Assembly (NCBI GenBank): GCA_963749895.1
Contig: CAVVOG010000001.1
Location: 1,071,535-1,135,534, forward strand
DNA: 64,000 nucleotides
Direction: 5' to 3'
From: AC-51 sp963749895
Lineage (GTDB): Bacteria > Actinomycetota > UBA4738 > HRBIN12
The notes under the pieces: model-generated
What the model was told of the DNA's origin: nothing
What the model saw: the letters and a program-made list of their open reading frames with translations, nothing else
Database searches by the model: none
In this document: one piece after another, positions 28,488 through 38,429 of the stretch
Layout: every line of letters begins with the position of its first letter
How positions within the stretch are numbered: the first letter of the stretch is position 1
Program-made: the position numbers and the translations under genes

Positions 28488-28799
28488 TCAGTACTTCCCG
28501 TACAGGGGGCTCCGCGGGTCGAAGAACCCGCCGCTCGGGCGGGCGTGCGCGTGCCAGTGGTCGGGGATCCGCCGCCGCTCGCCGTCGACGTAGTAGCCCT
28601 CGTCGCCGTAGCGCGCGGCGGCGATCCGTTCGAGCCGCATCAGCAGGGCGGCCTCGGTCTCGGCGTCGGGCAGGCCGTGGGTGCGCCACACGATCATCGG
28701 CGTCATGCACACGATGCAGTCCGCCACCCAGCAGTCCTCGTCCTCGAGGTGCCAGTCGGTGATCCGCTCGGCGTGGCACAGCAGGCAGTCGTCGCTCAT
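28488..28799 (-). CDS. HIT-like zinc-motif small protein
   Basis: 103 residues from ATG 28799. It has an N-terminal CLLCHAE, then CWVADCIVC, which suggest zinc binding, and a C-terminal IPDHWHAHARP with the His-x-His-x-His spacing of HIT-superfamily nucleotide hydrolases. Length and order resemble a truncated or atypical HIT domain. The start overlaps the DUF192 stop by four bases, so the two are coupled. Function unproven. Confidence 0.65.
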   Translation of the reverse strand: MSDDCLLCHAERITDWHLEDEDCWVADCIVCMTPMIVWRTHGLPDAETEAALLMRLERIAAARYGDEGYYVDGERRRIPDHWHAHARPSGGFFDPRSPLYGKY

Positions 28800-29242
28800 G
28801 GCGCCCTCACCAGATCGGCCGTGTCGCCGACCTCGATCCCGTGCTCGTCGAACCACCCCGCGTTCGCCTCGACCGCCATCACGTAGGGCCGACGTGCCTC
28901 GTAGGTCCGGCACGGCTCGGTCTCGCACGGCTCCATCTCGAGGATCGTGTGGATCCGGTCGTCGTCGCCGACGAACGCGATCGACAGCGGGATCAGCGTG
29001 TCCTTCATCCAGAACGCCGCGTCCTCGAGGGTGCCCCAGACGAACACCATGCCCTGGTCGGGCGGGAGGGACTCCACGCCCATCAGCCCTCGGGCTCGCG
29101 CCGTCGGCGTGTCGGCGACCTCCACCGTGAGCGTCGCCGCGCCGCCCCCGAACTCGACCCGTGCCTCGGGTGGCGCCGAGGTGGTCGCGTCCGAGGAGCA
29201 GCCGGTGAGCAAGACCGCGATCACCAGCAGGGCTCGAGTCAC
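28796..29242 (-). CDS. DUF192 lipoprotein
   Basis: 148 residues from GTG 29242. The leader ends LLVIAVLLTGC, a lipobox. The DUF192 core is complete: ARARGLMGVESLPPDQGMVFV, FWMKDTLIPLSIAFVGDD, and the closing YVMAVEANAGWFDEHGIEVGD. DUF192 proteins are small secreted proteins without a defined activity. It is coupled to the HIT-like gene downstream. Confidence 0.9.
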   Translation of the reverse strand: MTRALLVIAVLLTGCSSDATTSAPPEARVEFGGGAATLTVEVADTPTARARGLMGVESLPPDQGMVFVWGTLEDAAFWMKDTLIPLSIAFVGDDDRIHTILEMEPCETEPCRTYEARRPYVMAVEANAGWFDEHGIEVGDTADLVRAP

Positions 29243-29356
29243 ACGGTCATCATCTCCGATACGAAGGTCCCGCGTGGGTGGGGTCGCACGGCGGTGGCGC
29301 GCCACCCCCGACGCTAGGCATCGTGTCGCAGTCCCGTGCCGGAGGGAGGTGTGGGC

Positions 29357-30460
29357 ATGCGTCGGATGGCCGTGTTCGCGATCGCCGCAGCGCTCCTGGT
29401 CACCGCCCCGACGGCCGCGTCGGCGGCCGGTTGCTGGCGTCGCGTGGCGATGCCCGACGTGGACGGCTTCGTGGAAGACGCCGACTTCGTCTCCGCGACG
29501 AGAGGCCTCGCGGTCGGCTACCGCCTCACGCCCCAGGGCGACATCTACGCGGTCTCGTTCCGGTGGGACGGGCGGTCGTGGAGCTCCGTCGCCGTTCCGC
29601 GCTTCTCCCGTGCCGACTACCTGTACGGCGTGGTCATGGTGTCCGGCTCCGACGCGTGGGCGGTGGGCGAGTCGCGGAGCGCGACGTTGATCCTTCGATG
29701 GAACGGTTCGTCGTGGCGTCGCGTGAGCAGCCCACACCCGGGGAACCGGTGGAGCACACTCAGCGGCGTCGCCCGTGATCCTCGCACCGGTGCCGTCCAC
29801 GCCGTTGGGTTCTGGACCGAGCGAAGCGGGTTCCATCCGCTGATCCTGAGGTGGACGGGCGCGCGGTGGCGCACCGCGCTCCGGCGGCTCGGTGTCGGCG
29901 ACGTCCGCCTCTCGGACGTGACCTCGGGATGGCGCGCGACCTGGGCGGTGGGCGACTACGGCGGCCGGCTGCACAGGAAGCCCTTGATCCTCCGGCGGAC
30001 CCGCACCGGCTGGGTTCGGTCGCCGGTGCCCTCCGCTCCCGGGAGCCGCCGGTTGTCCGCGGTGGCGGCGGCCGGCCCCGACGAAGCCCTCGCGGTGGGC
30101 ATGTCGAGGACACACGCGCTCATGCTCCACTGGAACGGCAGGGGCTGGCGCCCCGTTCCCTCCGCACGGGTTCCCGGTCTCGAGCGGTCAGCGAGCCTGC
30201 ACGACGTGGCCATGCTCCCCTCGGGGGAGGCGTGGGTCACGGCGTCCCGCTCGCGAGAGACGGGGTCGACCGACCCCGACTATCGGTACCACCCGCAGGC
30301 CATCTTCCATCGTCGCGCCGGGACCTGGAGGTGGGAACGGCCGCCGAAGGTGCCCTACGCGCTGCTGACCGACGTCTCGCCGGTCACGTCATCCGACATC
30401 TGGGCGATCGGCGCGATCGCGCTCGAGGACGGCGGCTCCCCGCTCGCGTTCCGTTGCTAG
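29357..30460 (+). CDS. Secreted Trp-rich beta-propeller protein
   Basis: 367 residues from ATG 29357, preceded by GGAGGGAGG; the GTG at 29336 has no such site. A signal peptide (MRRMAVFAIAAALLVTAPTAASA) is followed by repeats of the type DAWAVGES and LILRWNGSSWRRVSSP, LILRWTGARWRTA, LMLHWNGRGWRPVPS. This is a seven-bladed-type propeller with Trp-based repeats, seen in many actinobacterial secreted proteins without known function. tRNA-Thr lies 150 bp downstream. Confidence 0.8.
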   Translation: MRRMAVFAIAAALLVTAPTAASAAGCWRRVAMPDVDGFVEDADFVSATRGLAVGYRLTPQGDIYAVSFRWDGRSWSSVAVPRFSRADYLYGVVMVSGSDAWAVGESRSATLILRWNGSSWRRVSSPHPGNRWSTLSGVARDPRTGAVHAVGFWTERSGFHPLILRWTGARWRTALRRLGVGDVRLSDVTSGWRATWAVGDYGGRLHRKPLILRRTRTGWVRSPVPSAPGSRRLSAVAAAGPDEALAVGMSRTHALMLHWNGRGWRPVPSARVPGLERSASLHDVAMLPSGEAWVTASRSRETGSTDPDYRYHPQAIFHRRAGTWRWERPPKVPYALLTDVSPVTSSDIWAIGAIALEDGGSPLAFRC

Positions 30461-30611
30461 GAGGTACCTGAGCTGGCACCGAGAGGCCTTCGTTGCTGGT
30501 GGTGGTCTGAAGGACCTCTTCAGCGACGAGGTCGCCGATGCGCAGTCGATCAGCGGGGATAGGAGGGGTCACCGGGAGCGCTCGAAGCACGTTGCTATCA
30601 TCCCGCTTGCC

Positions 30612-30684
30612 GCCGGAGTAGCTCAGTCGGCAGAGCGCCTCCATGGTAAGGAGGAGGTCAGGGGTTCGATTCCCCTCTCCGGCT
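30612..30684 (+). tRNA. tRNA-Thr (anticodon GGT)
   Basis: The cloverleaf folds fully. The acceptor stem GCCGGAG pairs with CTCCGGC, the anticodon stem CCTCC pairs with GGAGG around loop ATGGTAA, giving anticodon GGT for ACC codons. The T-arm has AGGGG and TTCGATT. No CCA is encoded. It is followed almost directly by a lipoprotein gene. Confidence 0.95.
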
Positions 30685-30723
30685 CTCATGGCCACCGTCC
30701 AGGTCCTGGGAGGCGCCGGCGCC

Positions 30724-31764
30724 ATGGGCTCGGTGGCCGTCGGCTCGGTCCGTCGCCCAGCCGCCCTGGCCCTCGCGTTCGCCCTGGTGCTCGCCTCGTG
30801 TACCGGGGAGGGGGCGCCGCCCGAGGTCGTCGGCGCTCCCACCGATCCGCGCGTGTCGGGCACGCTCCTGGTCAGGTCGGGGTTCGGGGGCACGTTCCAG
30901 CTGGTGGAGCTCCCGGACGGCGACGTCACGCCGCTGCAGATGCCCCAGTTCTTCCGGACGATCGCGGGGTTCTTCGACGACGACGGCAGCGTGATCGCCT
31001 TGCTCCAGCTCCCGGACGGCGTCCGCCTCTACCGCCTTTCCGCCGACGATCCGCCCGTGGCGTTGGGCCCCCCGCTCCGGGGGGGCGACACGATGTCTCA
31101 CGCCGGCCGGTCGGTCCTCGTGGCGGCGTGCGGCACACCGCCGTTCGAGCAGGTGCTCGACCTGGACGCGCCGGCGACGTGGCGCGAGGTCGACGCCGGC
31201 TGCGGAGCCGCGCTGTCTCCGGACGCGGCGTCGATGGTGTGGTCCCCGGACGGGACCACGCTGGTGCAGGCCCCGGTCGACGGTTCCTCGCCGCCGGTGG
31301 AGGTCGGCGACGTCGCCGACCTCTCGATCCCTCGGGGCTACGAGCGCGACCCGGGGTTCGCCCCGCCGATCGCGTGGTCGGATCGGGGCAGGGCCACCGC
31401 GCTCACCACGCTCGACGGCTGGCAAGGGGTCGCGATCGACGACCCGCCGCGTGCGGTCCCGCTCGGCGATCGCGGTGCCGGGCCGCTGCAGGTGTACCTG
31501 GACTGGCAGCCGGGAGGGTCGCTGCTGGCCGTCGGGTCCTCGACGACGCTGGGAGGCACCGTCCGCGTGCTCGACGACGGCCGGTCGCGCGTGATCGCGT
31601 TGTTCGGCGAACCGGCGACGGGGACGGTCTGGTCGCCGGACGGGAGCGTGGTGCTCGCCGCGTCGAACGGCGCGTGGGCCGTGGTCACCCCCGAGGGGGA
31701 CTGGATCTGGTCCCGGATCGTCGGTCGTGGTGAGGAGCCCCTGGATTGGTGGGCGGCCTCGTGA
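30724..31764 (+). CDS. WD40-like beta-propeller lipoprotein
   Basis: 346 residues from ATG 30724; an in-frame ATG at 30688, four bases after the tRNA, is possible but gives a less typical leader. The signal ends LALAFALVLASC, a lipobox. Repeats such as AASMVWSPDGTTLVQAP and GTVWSPDGSVVLAAS mark a TolB/PD40-type propeller. Its stop overlaps the FtsX-like permease start (GTGA), so it is an operon member. It may be the extracytoplasmic partner of the ABC system. Confidence 0.8.
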   Translation: MGSVAVGSVRRPAALALAFALVLASCTGEGAPPEVVGAPTDPRVSGTLLVRSGFGGTFQLVELPDGDVTPLQMPQFFRTIAGFFDDDGSVIALLQLPDGVRLYRLSADDPPVALGPPLRGGDTMSHAGRSVLVAACGTPPFEQVLDLDAPATWREVDAGCGAALSPDAASMVWSPDGTTLVQAPVDGSSPPVEVGDVADLSIPRGYERDPGFAPPIAWSDRGRATALTTLDGWQGVAIDDPPRAVPLGDRGAGPLQVYLDWQPGGSLLAVGSSTTLGGTVRVLDDGRSRVIALFGEPATGTVWSPDGSVVLAASNGAWAVVTPEGDWIWSRIVGRGEEPLDWWAAS

Positions 31765-34349
31765 GTCGCCTGCGCGTGTTCGTCCGGCTCCTTCGCTTCC
31801 CCGGCCTCCTGCTCGCGATCGTCGGCGCCACCGCCGTGGTGTCGGTCGTCACGGTCACCGGCGCCGTGTTCCTGGACGTAGCCGCGAGCGCGACGCTGAC
31901 ACGGACGATCGAGGCCGACGGGACGTTCCGGCTCGCGACGGCCGCCATCACCGCGGACACGCCGGTCGTCGACGACATCGTCGCCTACCGGACGCACCTG
32001 CTCGAGCGCGAGCTGTCTCCGACGTTCGGCCCGGCCCTCGTCACGGCCCGAGGCGACGTGGTGGTGGCGAGCCATGGCGACGAGGCCGTCGAGGTCCGTC
32101 TGATCTCGAGGACCGACGCGCTGTCGCACGTGACGGTGCTCGAGCGGTCCGGCACGGACGGGGCGTGGCTCGCCGACGTCACCGCGGTCGCGCTCGGGGT
32201 CGAGGCGGGCGACGACCTGACGTTCGCCGCGAACGGCACCGAGACCACCGTGCCGGTCGCGGGTATCTACCGGGACGTGCTGGCGGAGCCGCGGAGCCCC
32301 TTCTGGGCGTCGCTCGACGACTTCATCTATCCGCGACCCGGCGCCGACACCCGTCCTCCGGCGCCCGTCCTGCTCGAGCTCGACGACTACCTGGCCGTCG
32401 ACCAGGCGCTGCTCGACGACCAGGACGCGCTCACGTGGGAGTTCCTGCTGCCCGCGCCTCCGCTCTCGATCGAGGAGGCGGAACGGCTCCGGGGCGTGCT
32501 GCTCGGGTTCGCCTCCCCGTTGTCGGACCAGTCCTCCGACGTCGGGGCGGCGTTCACCGCCGTCGGGTTCACCGAGCCGCTGAGCGGATGGCTCGATCGC
32601 ACGAACGACGTGATCGACCAGATCGGTCCGCCGGTCCGCGCGCTGATGCTGGCGGTGGTCGTGCTGGCCCTGGCCGTCCTGGGGGGCGCCGGGGTGTTCG
32701 TGGTCCGGCGGCGACGGGTCGAGTACGCGCTGCTGGACGCCCGGGGGGTGGCGCTGTGGAGGATCGCGGCGCGCACCGTCGGCGAGGTGCTGCTGCCGGT
32801 CGCCCTGGGCGTGGGCCTCGGGTGGATCGGGGGTCTGCTGATCGTGGACGCCGTGTCCGCCGACGGCGTCGTGAGCGAGGGCGCCGTGTCGACCGCGGTG
32901 CGCTCGGTCCTCGCCGTCGCGGGGCTCGCGATCGTGCTGCTGGCGCTGGTGGTGGCACGCTCGGTCGCCGATCTGTCGGCGACCGAGCGCGGCGGGGTTC
33001 GCCGGGCCGCCGCCCGCGCGCCGTGGGAGGTCGTCGTCTTCCTGCTGGCGGTGCTCGCGTTCGTGGGCCTCCGCAGCGGCGACACCGGGGGCCCGATCGA
33101 TCCGCTGTTCCTCCTGTTCCCGGTCCTCGTGCTCGCCGGCGTGGTCGGACTGGCGGTCCGCGGTCTCCGTCGGCTGCTGCCCGCGCTGCGGTCGATGGGG
33201 ACCTCGTGGGCCACGGCCCCGTACCTGGCCGTGCGTCGTCTGACCGCCGCGACCCGCGGCGCGCTCGCCCTGCTCACGGTCTCCGCCGTCGCGATCGGGG
33301 TCCTGGTCTACGCGGGAACCGTCGCGGCGTCGCTCCAGGCGGCCGCCGACGAGGCCGCCGGCCTGGCGGTGGGCAGCGACGTCGCGGTCTCGTACGCGGG
33401 ATCGTTCGACGGCGACGGCGCCACGATCGCGCTGACGGACGTCGGGCGGATCGAACGATCGGGGCTGCAGGGCGAGGACGTGCAGCTCGACGTGCTCCTG
33501 GTCGACCCGGCGACCTTCGCCGAGGTGGCGTTCTGGCGCGACGGGTTCTCCGACGACTCGCTCGAGGAGCTGATGGCTCGCCTGGACGACGACCCCGACC
33601 CCCGGGTCCCGATCGTGGTCGCGGGCGACGTGCAGGCCCGGGCCCAGCCCGTGCTCGAGCTCCCCGGGTTCGACCTGCCGGCCCGCGTCGTGGGCACGGC
33701 GAGCGCCTTCCCGGGCATGGTGGGCGATCGCCCCCTCGTGGTCGCCGACCGCGCCGCGATCGAGCTCGTCGTCGAGGCGGCCGACTACTCGCTCGAGCGA
33801 TTCTTGGCCGAGACCCAGGTCTGGGGGCGGGGGGGCGAGCAGGAGGTCGTCGAGGCGACGGTGGCGGGGGGCGCCTCCGTCCTGTCGTCGGTGAGCGCCT
33901 CGGCGCTGCGGGACACACCCGAGTACCTCGCGATCGTGTCGATGTTGCGCCTCCTGATCGCCGTCGGTGCGGTCGCGGCGTCGGTGGTGTTCGTCGTCTC
34001 GGCGCTGTACCTGGCCGCGCGGCAACGGCAGGCGGAGGTGGCCTACGCGCTGTCGCGGCGGATGGGGCTCGCGCGCGGGACGTCGCGGCGCTCGCTGCTG
34101 CTCGAGGTCCTTGGCCTGCTCGGGGTCGCGTTCGTCCTGGGGTCGCTCGTCGCGGTCGCCGCGTCCCTCGCCGTGTACGCCGACACGCAGGCGCGGGTCG
34201 TCGACATCTCGGCGCCGGTGTTCCGGCTCCCGCTCGGGCTCCTGGCCGCCACCGCGCTCGCCCTGATCGCCTTCGCGCTGCTGGCCACGACGGTGGTGCA
34301 GCGGCGCGCCGACGGTGCCGACGTGGCGGAGGTGATGCGCGGTGCCTGA
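31761..34349 (+). CDS. FtsX/MacB-type ABC transporter permease
   Basis: About 862 residues from GTG 31761, chosen for the GTGA overlap; TTG and GTG codons 12-15 bases upstream are alternatives. A first membrane helix precedes a large outer domain of about 250 residues, then several helices (MLAVVVLALAVLGGAGVFVV and following) with a basic coupling loop (RRRRVEYALLDARG), and a second such set at the C-terminus (QRQAEVAYALSRRMGLARG). This two-lobed layout is that of FtsX-like permeases that move lipids, lipoproteins or peptides or transmit mechanical signals. Confidence 0.88.
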   Translation: MSRLRVFVRLLRFPGLLLAIVGATAVVSVVTVTGAVFLDVAASATLTRTIEADGTFRLATAAITADTPVVDDIVAYRTHLLERELSPTFGPALVTARGDVVVASHGDEAVEVRLISRTDALSHVTVLERSGTDGAWLADVTAVALGVEAGDDLTFAANGTETTVPVAGIYRDVLAEPRSPFWASLDDFIYPRPGADTRPPAPVLLELDDYLAVDQALLDDQDALTWEFLLPAPPLSIEEAERLRGVLLGFASPLSDQSSDVGAAFTAVGFTEPLSGWLDRTNDVIDQIGPPVRALMLAVVVLALAVLGGAGVFVVRRRRVEYALLDARGVALWRIAARTVGEVLLPVALGVGLGWIGGLLIVDAVSADGVVSEGAVSTAVRSVLAVAGLAIVLLALVVARSVADLSATERGGVRRAAARAPWEVVVFLLAVLAFVGLRSGDTGGPIDPLFLLFPVLVLAGVVGLAVRGLRRLLPALRSMGTSWATAPYLAVRRLTAATRGALALLTVSAVAIGVLVYAGTVAASLQAAADEAAGLAVGSDVAVSYAGSFDGDGATIALTDVGRIERSGLQGEDVQLDVLLVDPATFAEVAFWRDGFSDDSLEELMARLDDDPDPRVPIVVAGDVQARAQPVLELPGFDLPARVVGTASAFPGMVGDRPLVVADRAAIELVVEAADYSLERFLAETQVWGRGGEQEVVEATVAGGASVLSSVSASALRDTPEYLAIVSMLRLLIAVGAVAASVVFVVSALYLAARQRQAEVAYALSRRMGLARGTSRRSLLLEVLGLLGVAFVLGSLVAVAASLAVYADTQARVVDISAPVFRLPLGLLAATALALIAFALLATTVVQRRADGADVAEVMRGA

Positions 34350-35148
34350 TCAGCCCGCCGTGACCTGCACCGGCGTCGTGAAGATCTACCGGACCGCGAC
34401 CGGCGAGGTCCACGCGCTGAAAGGCATCGACGGCAGGTTCGCGCCCGGCACCGTCAACGCGGTCGTGGGTCCGTCCGGTAGTGGCAAGTCGTCGTTGCTG
34501 CGGATCTTGGCCGCGCTGGACCGACCCACCGCGGGGGCCGTTCGGATCGGCGACACCGAGATCACGGCCCTGGGGCGGGCATCGCTCCGCCGGGTCCGCC
34601 GGGCGATGGTCGGCTACGTCTTCCAGCGCCCCGCGCACAACCTGGTCTCGTACCTCACGGTCGACCAGCACATGGAGCTCGCGGCGCGGATGCGAGGACG
34701 CGGGGGCGAGGACGCGGCCGAGCTGCTGGAGCTGCTCGGCCTGGGACATCGGCGCGGCCACCGGCCCGAGCAGCTCTCCGGGGGCGAGCAGCAGAGGCTC
34801 GCGTTCGCCCAGGCCGTGATCGGAGATCCGCCGATCGTGGTCGCCGACGAGCCGACCGCCGAGCTGGACTCGGCGACGGGGGAGCGGCTGCTGGAGGCGG
34901 TCGCGGCGCTCGCCGCGCGCGGCACGAGCTTCGTGGTGTCGACCCACGACCCGCGGGTGGTCGAGGCCGCGGAGCGCACGCTCCATCTGCGCCACGGCGC
35001 CCTCGAGGCCGAGACCGAGGAGCGCCGGCTGTCGGTGATCGACGAGGCCGGCCGGATCCAGCTGCCGCCGCAGGCGCTCGCGCTGTTCGCCGACCGGCGC
35101 GCGGTGATCGAGGTCGAGGACGACCACGTGAGGATCGAGCCGCCGTGA
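34342..35148 (+). CDS. ABC transporter ATP-binding protein (LolD/MacB type)
   Basis: 268 residues. Walker A is GPSGSGKSSLL near residue 46, the signature is LSGGEQQRLAFAQA, Walker B is IVVADEPTAELD and the switch His is in VVSTHD. A C-terminal extension of about 45 residues follows the ATPase core. It overlaps the permease by eight bases and the next ATPase by four. It powers the FtsX-like permease. Confidence 0.95.
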   Translation: MPDQPAVTCTGVVKIYRTATGEVHALKGIDGRFAPGTVNAVVGPSGSGKSSLLRILAALDRPTAGAVRIGDTEITALGRASLRRVRRAMVGYVFQRPAHNLVSYLTVDQHMELAARMRGRGGEDAAELLELLGLGHRRGHRPEQLSGGEQQRLAFAQAVIGDPPIVVADEPTAELDSATGERLLEAVAALAARGTSFVVSTHDPRVVEAAERTLHLRHGALEAETEERRLSVIDEAGRIQLPPQALALFADRRAVIEVEDDHVRIEPP

Positions 35149-35843
35149 GCACGCCGTCCCCGCTGATCGACGCCTCCGGGCTGACGAAGACGTACCGGCG
35201 CGGTGCCGAGGACGTTCACGCCCTCGCGGGCGCGTCCGTCCGCGTGTCGGCCGGAGAGCTGGTGACCCTGATCGGACCCTCGGGCTCGGGCAAGACCACG
35301 CTCCTGTCGGTGCTGGCCGGCTGGGAGCATCCCGAAGGCGGCGCCGTCTCGTGGCTCGGCGCGCCGCTGCCCCGTCCCGAGGCGCTGACGTGGCGTGACG
35401 TCGCCGTCGTGCCGCAGACGCTGGGACTGCTCGAGGAGCTGTCGATCCGCGAGAACGTGGAGCTGCCGCTGCGCCTCGGTGGGTCTGCCGACGGGCGCGT
35501 GCGCGCGGGCGAGCTGCTGGAAGCGCTCGGGCTCACCGCCCTCGCAGACCGTCTGCCGGACGAGGTCTCGCTGGGGGAGCAGCAGCGGAGCTCGATCGCG
35601 CGGGCCCTCGTGCTCGAACCGAGGCTCCTGATCGCCGACGAACCCACCGGGCACCAGGACGCGGGCTGGACCCGGGGCGTCCTGGAGGTGCTCCGGGCGT
35701 TCACGAGCGCGGGTGGAGCCTGTCTGGTGGCCACCCACCACCGGGCGTTCGTGCGCTTCGCCGACCGCGTGCTCGCGATCACCGACGGTCAGGTCCGGCA
35801 GGTCGAGGCCGACGAGGCGATCGGGTCCGGCGAGGAGCTGTAG
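35145..35843 (+). CDS. Second ABC transporter ATP-binding protein, atypical signature
   Basis: 232 residues. Walker A is GPSGSGKTTLL near residue 42 and Walker B is LLIADEPTGHQD. The signature motif is VSLGEQQRSSIARAL, with Leu where the usual second Gly-preceding Gly would be (consensus LSGGQ). The H-loop is VATHHR. It is the last gene of the lipoprotein-permease-ATPase-ATPase operon. It could form a heterodimer with the first ATPase and supply a weakened site. Confidence 0.93.
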   Translation: MSTPSPLIDASGLTKTYRRGAEDVHALAGASVRVSAGELVTLIGPSGSGKTTLLSVLAGWEHPEGGAVSWLGAPLPRPEALTWRDVAVVPQTLGLLEELSIRENVELPLRLGGSADGRVRAGELLEALGLTALADRLPDEVSLGEQQRSSIARALVLEPRLLIADEPTGHQDAGWTRGVLEVLRAFTSAGGACLVATHHRAFVRFADRVLAITDGQVRQVEADEAIGSGEEL

Positions 35844-35889
35844 CGGGTGCCGCACGCGCGTCGTCGCAGGTAGACTGCGGGGTCGCGGC

Positions 35890-35961
35890 GGCGGGGTAGC
35901 TCAGAGGTAGAGCAAGCGGCTCATAATCGCTGTGTCGCGGGTTCGAGTCCCGCCCCCGCTA
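35890..35961 (+). tRNA. tRNA-Met (anticodon CAT)
   Basis: Full cloverleaf: acceptor GGCGGGG with CCCCGCT (first pair G-T), anticodon stem AGCGG/TCGCT around CTCATAA, giving CAT, and T-arm GCGGG-TTCGAGT-CCCGC. The anticodon stem lacks the three G-C pairs of initiator tRNA and position 1 pairs, so it is an elongator tRNA-Met, or possibly a lysidine-modified tRNA-Ile. It lies 54 bp before tuf. Confidence 0.93.
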
Positions 35962-36015
35962 CTGAGTTCCTCGGAAGACCACGACCCGTCGGGCCCACGC
36001 ATCAAGGAGACACGG

Positions 36016-37200
<1,185 letters not shown>

Positions 37201-37210
37201 AGGGAGACCC

Positions 37211-37378
37211 GTGGCCAAGAAGGAAGGCAACCGCCCGAAGATCACGCTCGCCTGCACCGAGTGCAAGCGGCGCAACTACAACACGGTCAAGAACCGCGTG
37301 AACGACCGCGACCGGATCGAGTTCAAGAAGTACTGCCGCTGGTGCCGCACGCACACGCTGCACCGCGAGACCCGCTAG
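37211..37378 (+). CDS. rpmG: 50S ribosomal protein L33
   Basis: 55 residues from GTG 37211 with AGGGAGA upstream. The sequence starts MAKKEGNRPKITLACTECK and has a second CRWC near the end, so it is the zinc-binding (four-cysteine) form of L33. It sits directly after tuf and before a terminator. In mycobacteria rpmG2 opens the had-secE-nusG region, as here after an insertion. Confidence 0.95.
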   Translation: MAKKEGNRPKITLACTECKRRNYNTVKNRVNDRDRIEFKKYCRWCRTHTLHRETR

Positions 37379-37403
37379 CTCGGTCCACCCGCAGCGACAC
37401 GTC

Positions 37404-37433
37404 CGAGGGGGCGCCCGAAGGGGCGCCCCCTCG
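37404..37433 (+). terminator. Strong terminator after tuf-rpmG
   Basis: A perfect hairpin, CGAGGGGGCGCC on the left and GGCGCCCCCTCG on the right, with a short six-base CGAAGG-type loop. It ends the tuf-rpmG unit. There is no T-tract. Confidence 0.75.
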
Positions 37434-37507
37434 CCATGTGTCCGGGGTTGACCCTTCATGACAACCGGGCGTAGCGTCGCGGCGAGAAGCGGGAAGAGGG
37501 GGGTTCG

Positions 37508-38422
37508 ATGCGGCGCAGGTGGTGCTCGTCGGTCGTGGTCGTCGTGGCGGTCGCGATGCTGGTGCCCGCGATCCCCGCCGGGGCAGGCACCGCCCCCGGC
37601 GGGAGGATCGTGTACGTGGACACGTTCGGCGGATCGGGGATCTACGCGATCGCGCCGGACGGCACGAACCGGGTCCTGCTGGTCCCGGGGGAGAAGGTGT
37701 CGTATCCGCGGTGGGCTCCCGACGGATCGGGGGTCGCGTTCCTCGTTCGCCGGCGCATCTTCAGCTTCCGGCTCGACATGGTCGACGACAACGGCGAGAA
37801 CCGGACCACCTTGATCGGCCCCGGCGAACTGCCCGACGGGTTCGCGCTCGGTGCGTTCGCGTGGTCCCCCGATGGATCGCACCTGGCGCTCGAGCTCCGG
37901 AACGTCGCCGGTCGGGAGCGGATCTACGTCACACCGAGCGACGGATCGGCCCTCGAGCTGGTCGCCCGCAACGCGGGGGGGCCGGATTGGTCGAGTGCCG
38001 ATCGCCTGCTGGGGGTCAGCCGCGGCGACCTCGTCACGATGGAGCCGGACGGGTCGGATCGGACGGTCGTGGTCGACGGGCGCCGGGTCGCCGGCCGCCC
38101 GAGGTGGTCCGCCGACGGCGCGAGGATCGTCTTCGAGGCACCCGTGAAGGTGCCCGGCTATCCGAAGCGCGCCGACGTCTTCACCGTGAACGCCGACGGA
38201 TCCGCGCTCACGAACGTCACGAACTCGCCGGAGATCTACGACTGGTCCCCGGCGTTCTCCCCGACGGGCACGCACATCGTGTGGGCGCCGTCGCCGAGGG
38301 GGGAGTCCTTCGGCTTCGCGGACCTGTGGCGGATGCGGACGAACGGCCGCGGGCGGACGGAGATCACCTCGACCAGGAGGATCGACGAGTACACGCCCGA
38401 CTGGGCCGACCTGCCGGTCTAG
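37508..38422 (+). CDS. Secreted TolB/PD40-like beta-propeller protein
   Basis: 304 residues from ATG 37508. A signal peptide (MRRRWCSSVVVVVAVAMLVP then AIPAGAG) precedes six PD40-type repeats (YAIAPDGTN, RWAPDGSGVAF, FAWSPDGSHLAL, RWSADGARIVF, AFSPTGTHIVWAP). No membrane anchor is seen. It lies between rpmG and the had-like genes, where mycobacteria have no gene. Function unknown. Confidence 0.82.
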   Translation: MRRRWCSSVVVVVAVAMLVPAIPAGAGTAPGGRIVYVDTFGGSGIYAIAPDGTNRVLLVPGEKVSYPRWAPDGSGVAFLVRRRIFSFRLDMVDDNGENRTTLIGPGELPDGFALGAFAWSPDGSHLALELRNVAGRERIYVTPSDGSALELVARNAGGPDWSSADRLLGVSRGDLVTMEPDGSDRTVVVDGRRVAGRPRWSADGARIVFEAPVKVPGYPKRADVFTVNADGSALTNVTNSPEIYDWSPAFSPTGTHIVWAPSPRGESFGFADLWRMRTNGRGRTEITSTRRIDEYTPDWADLPV

Positions 38423-38429
38423 CGAACGC

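Noticed and set aside
28488..28799. Calling the HIT-like protein a full HIT hydrolase
   Set aside because: It is short and lacks the rest of the domain, so only HIT-like is supported.
31338..34025. Very long open frames antisense or in other frames to the FtsX-like permease (up to about 895 codons)
   Set aside because: They are shadows caused by the high G+C bias; their proteins are Arg/Pro-rich without any family pattern, while the plus-strand frame has a membrane-protein layout and coupled neighbours.
35871..35876. TAGACT as a promoter -10 box for tRNA-Met
   Set aside because: The spacing to the tRNA is fair but no -35 is present and the match is weak; not strong enough to list.
35890..35961. 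Initiator tRNA-fMet
   Set aside because: The acceptor 1-72 position pairs and the anticodon stem lacks the three consecutive G-C pairs.
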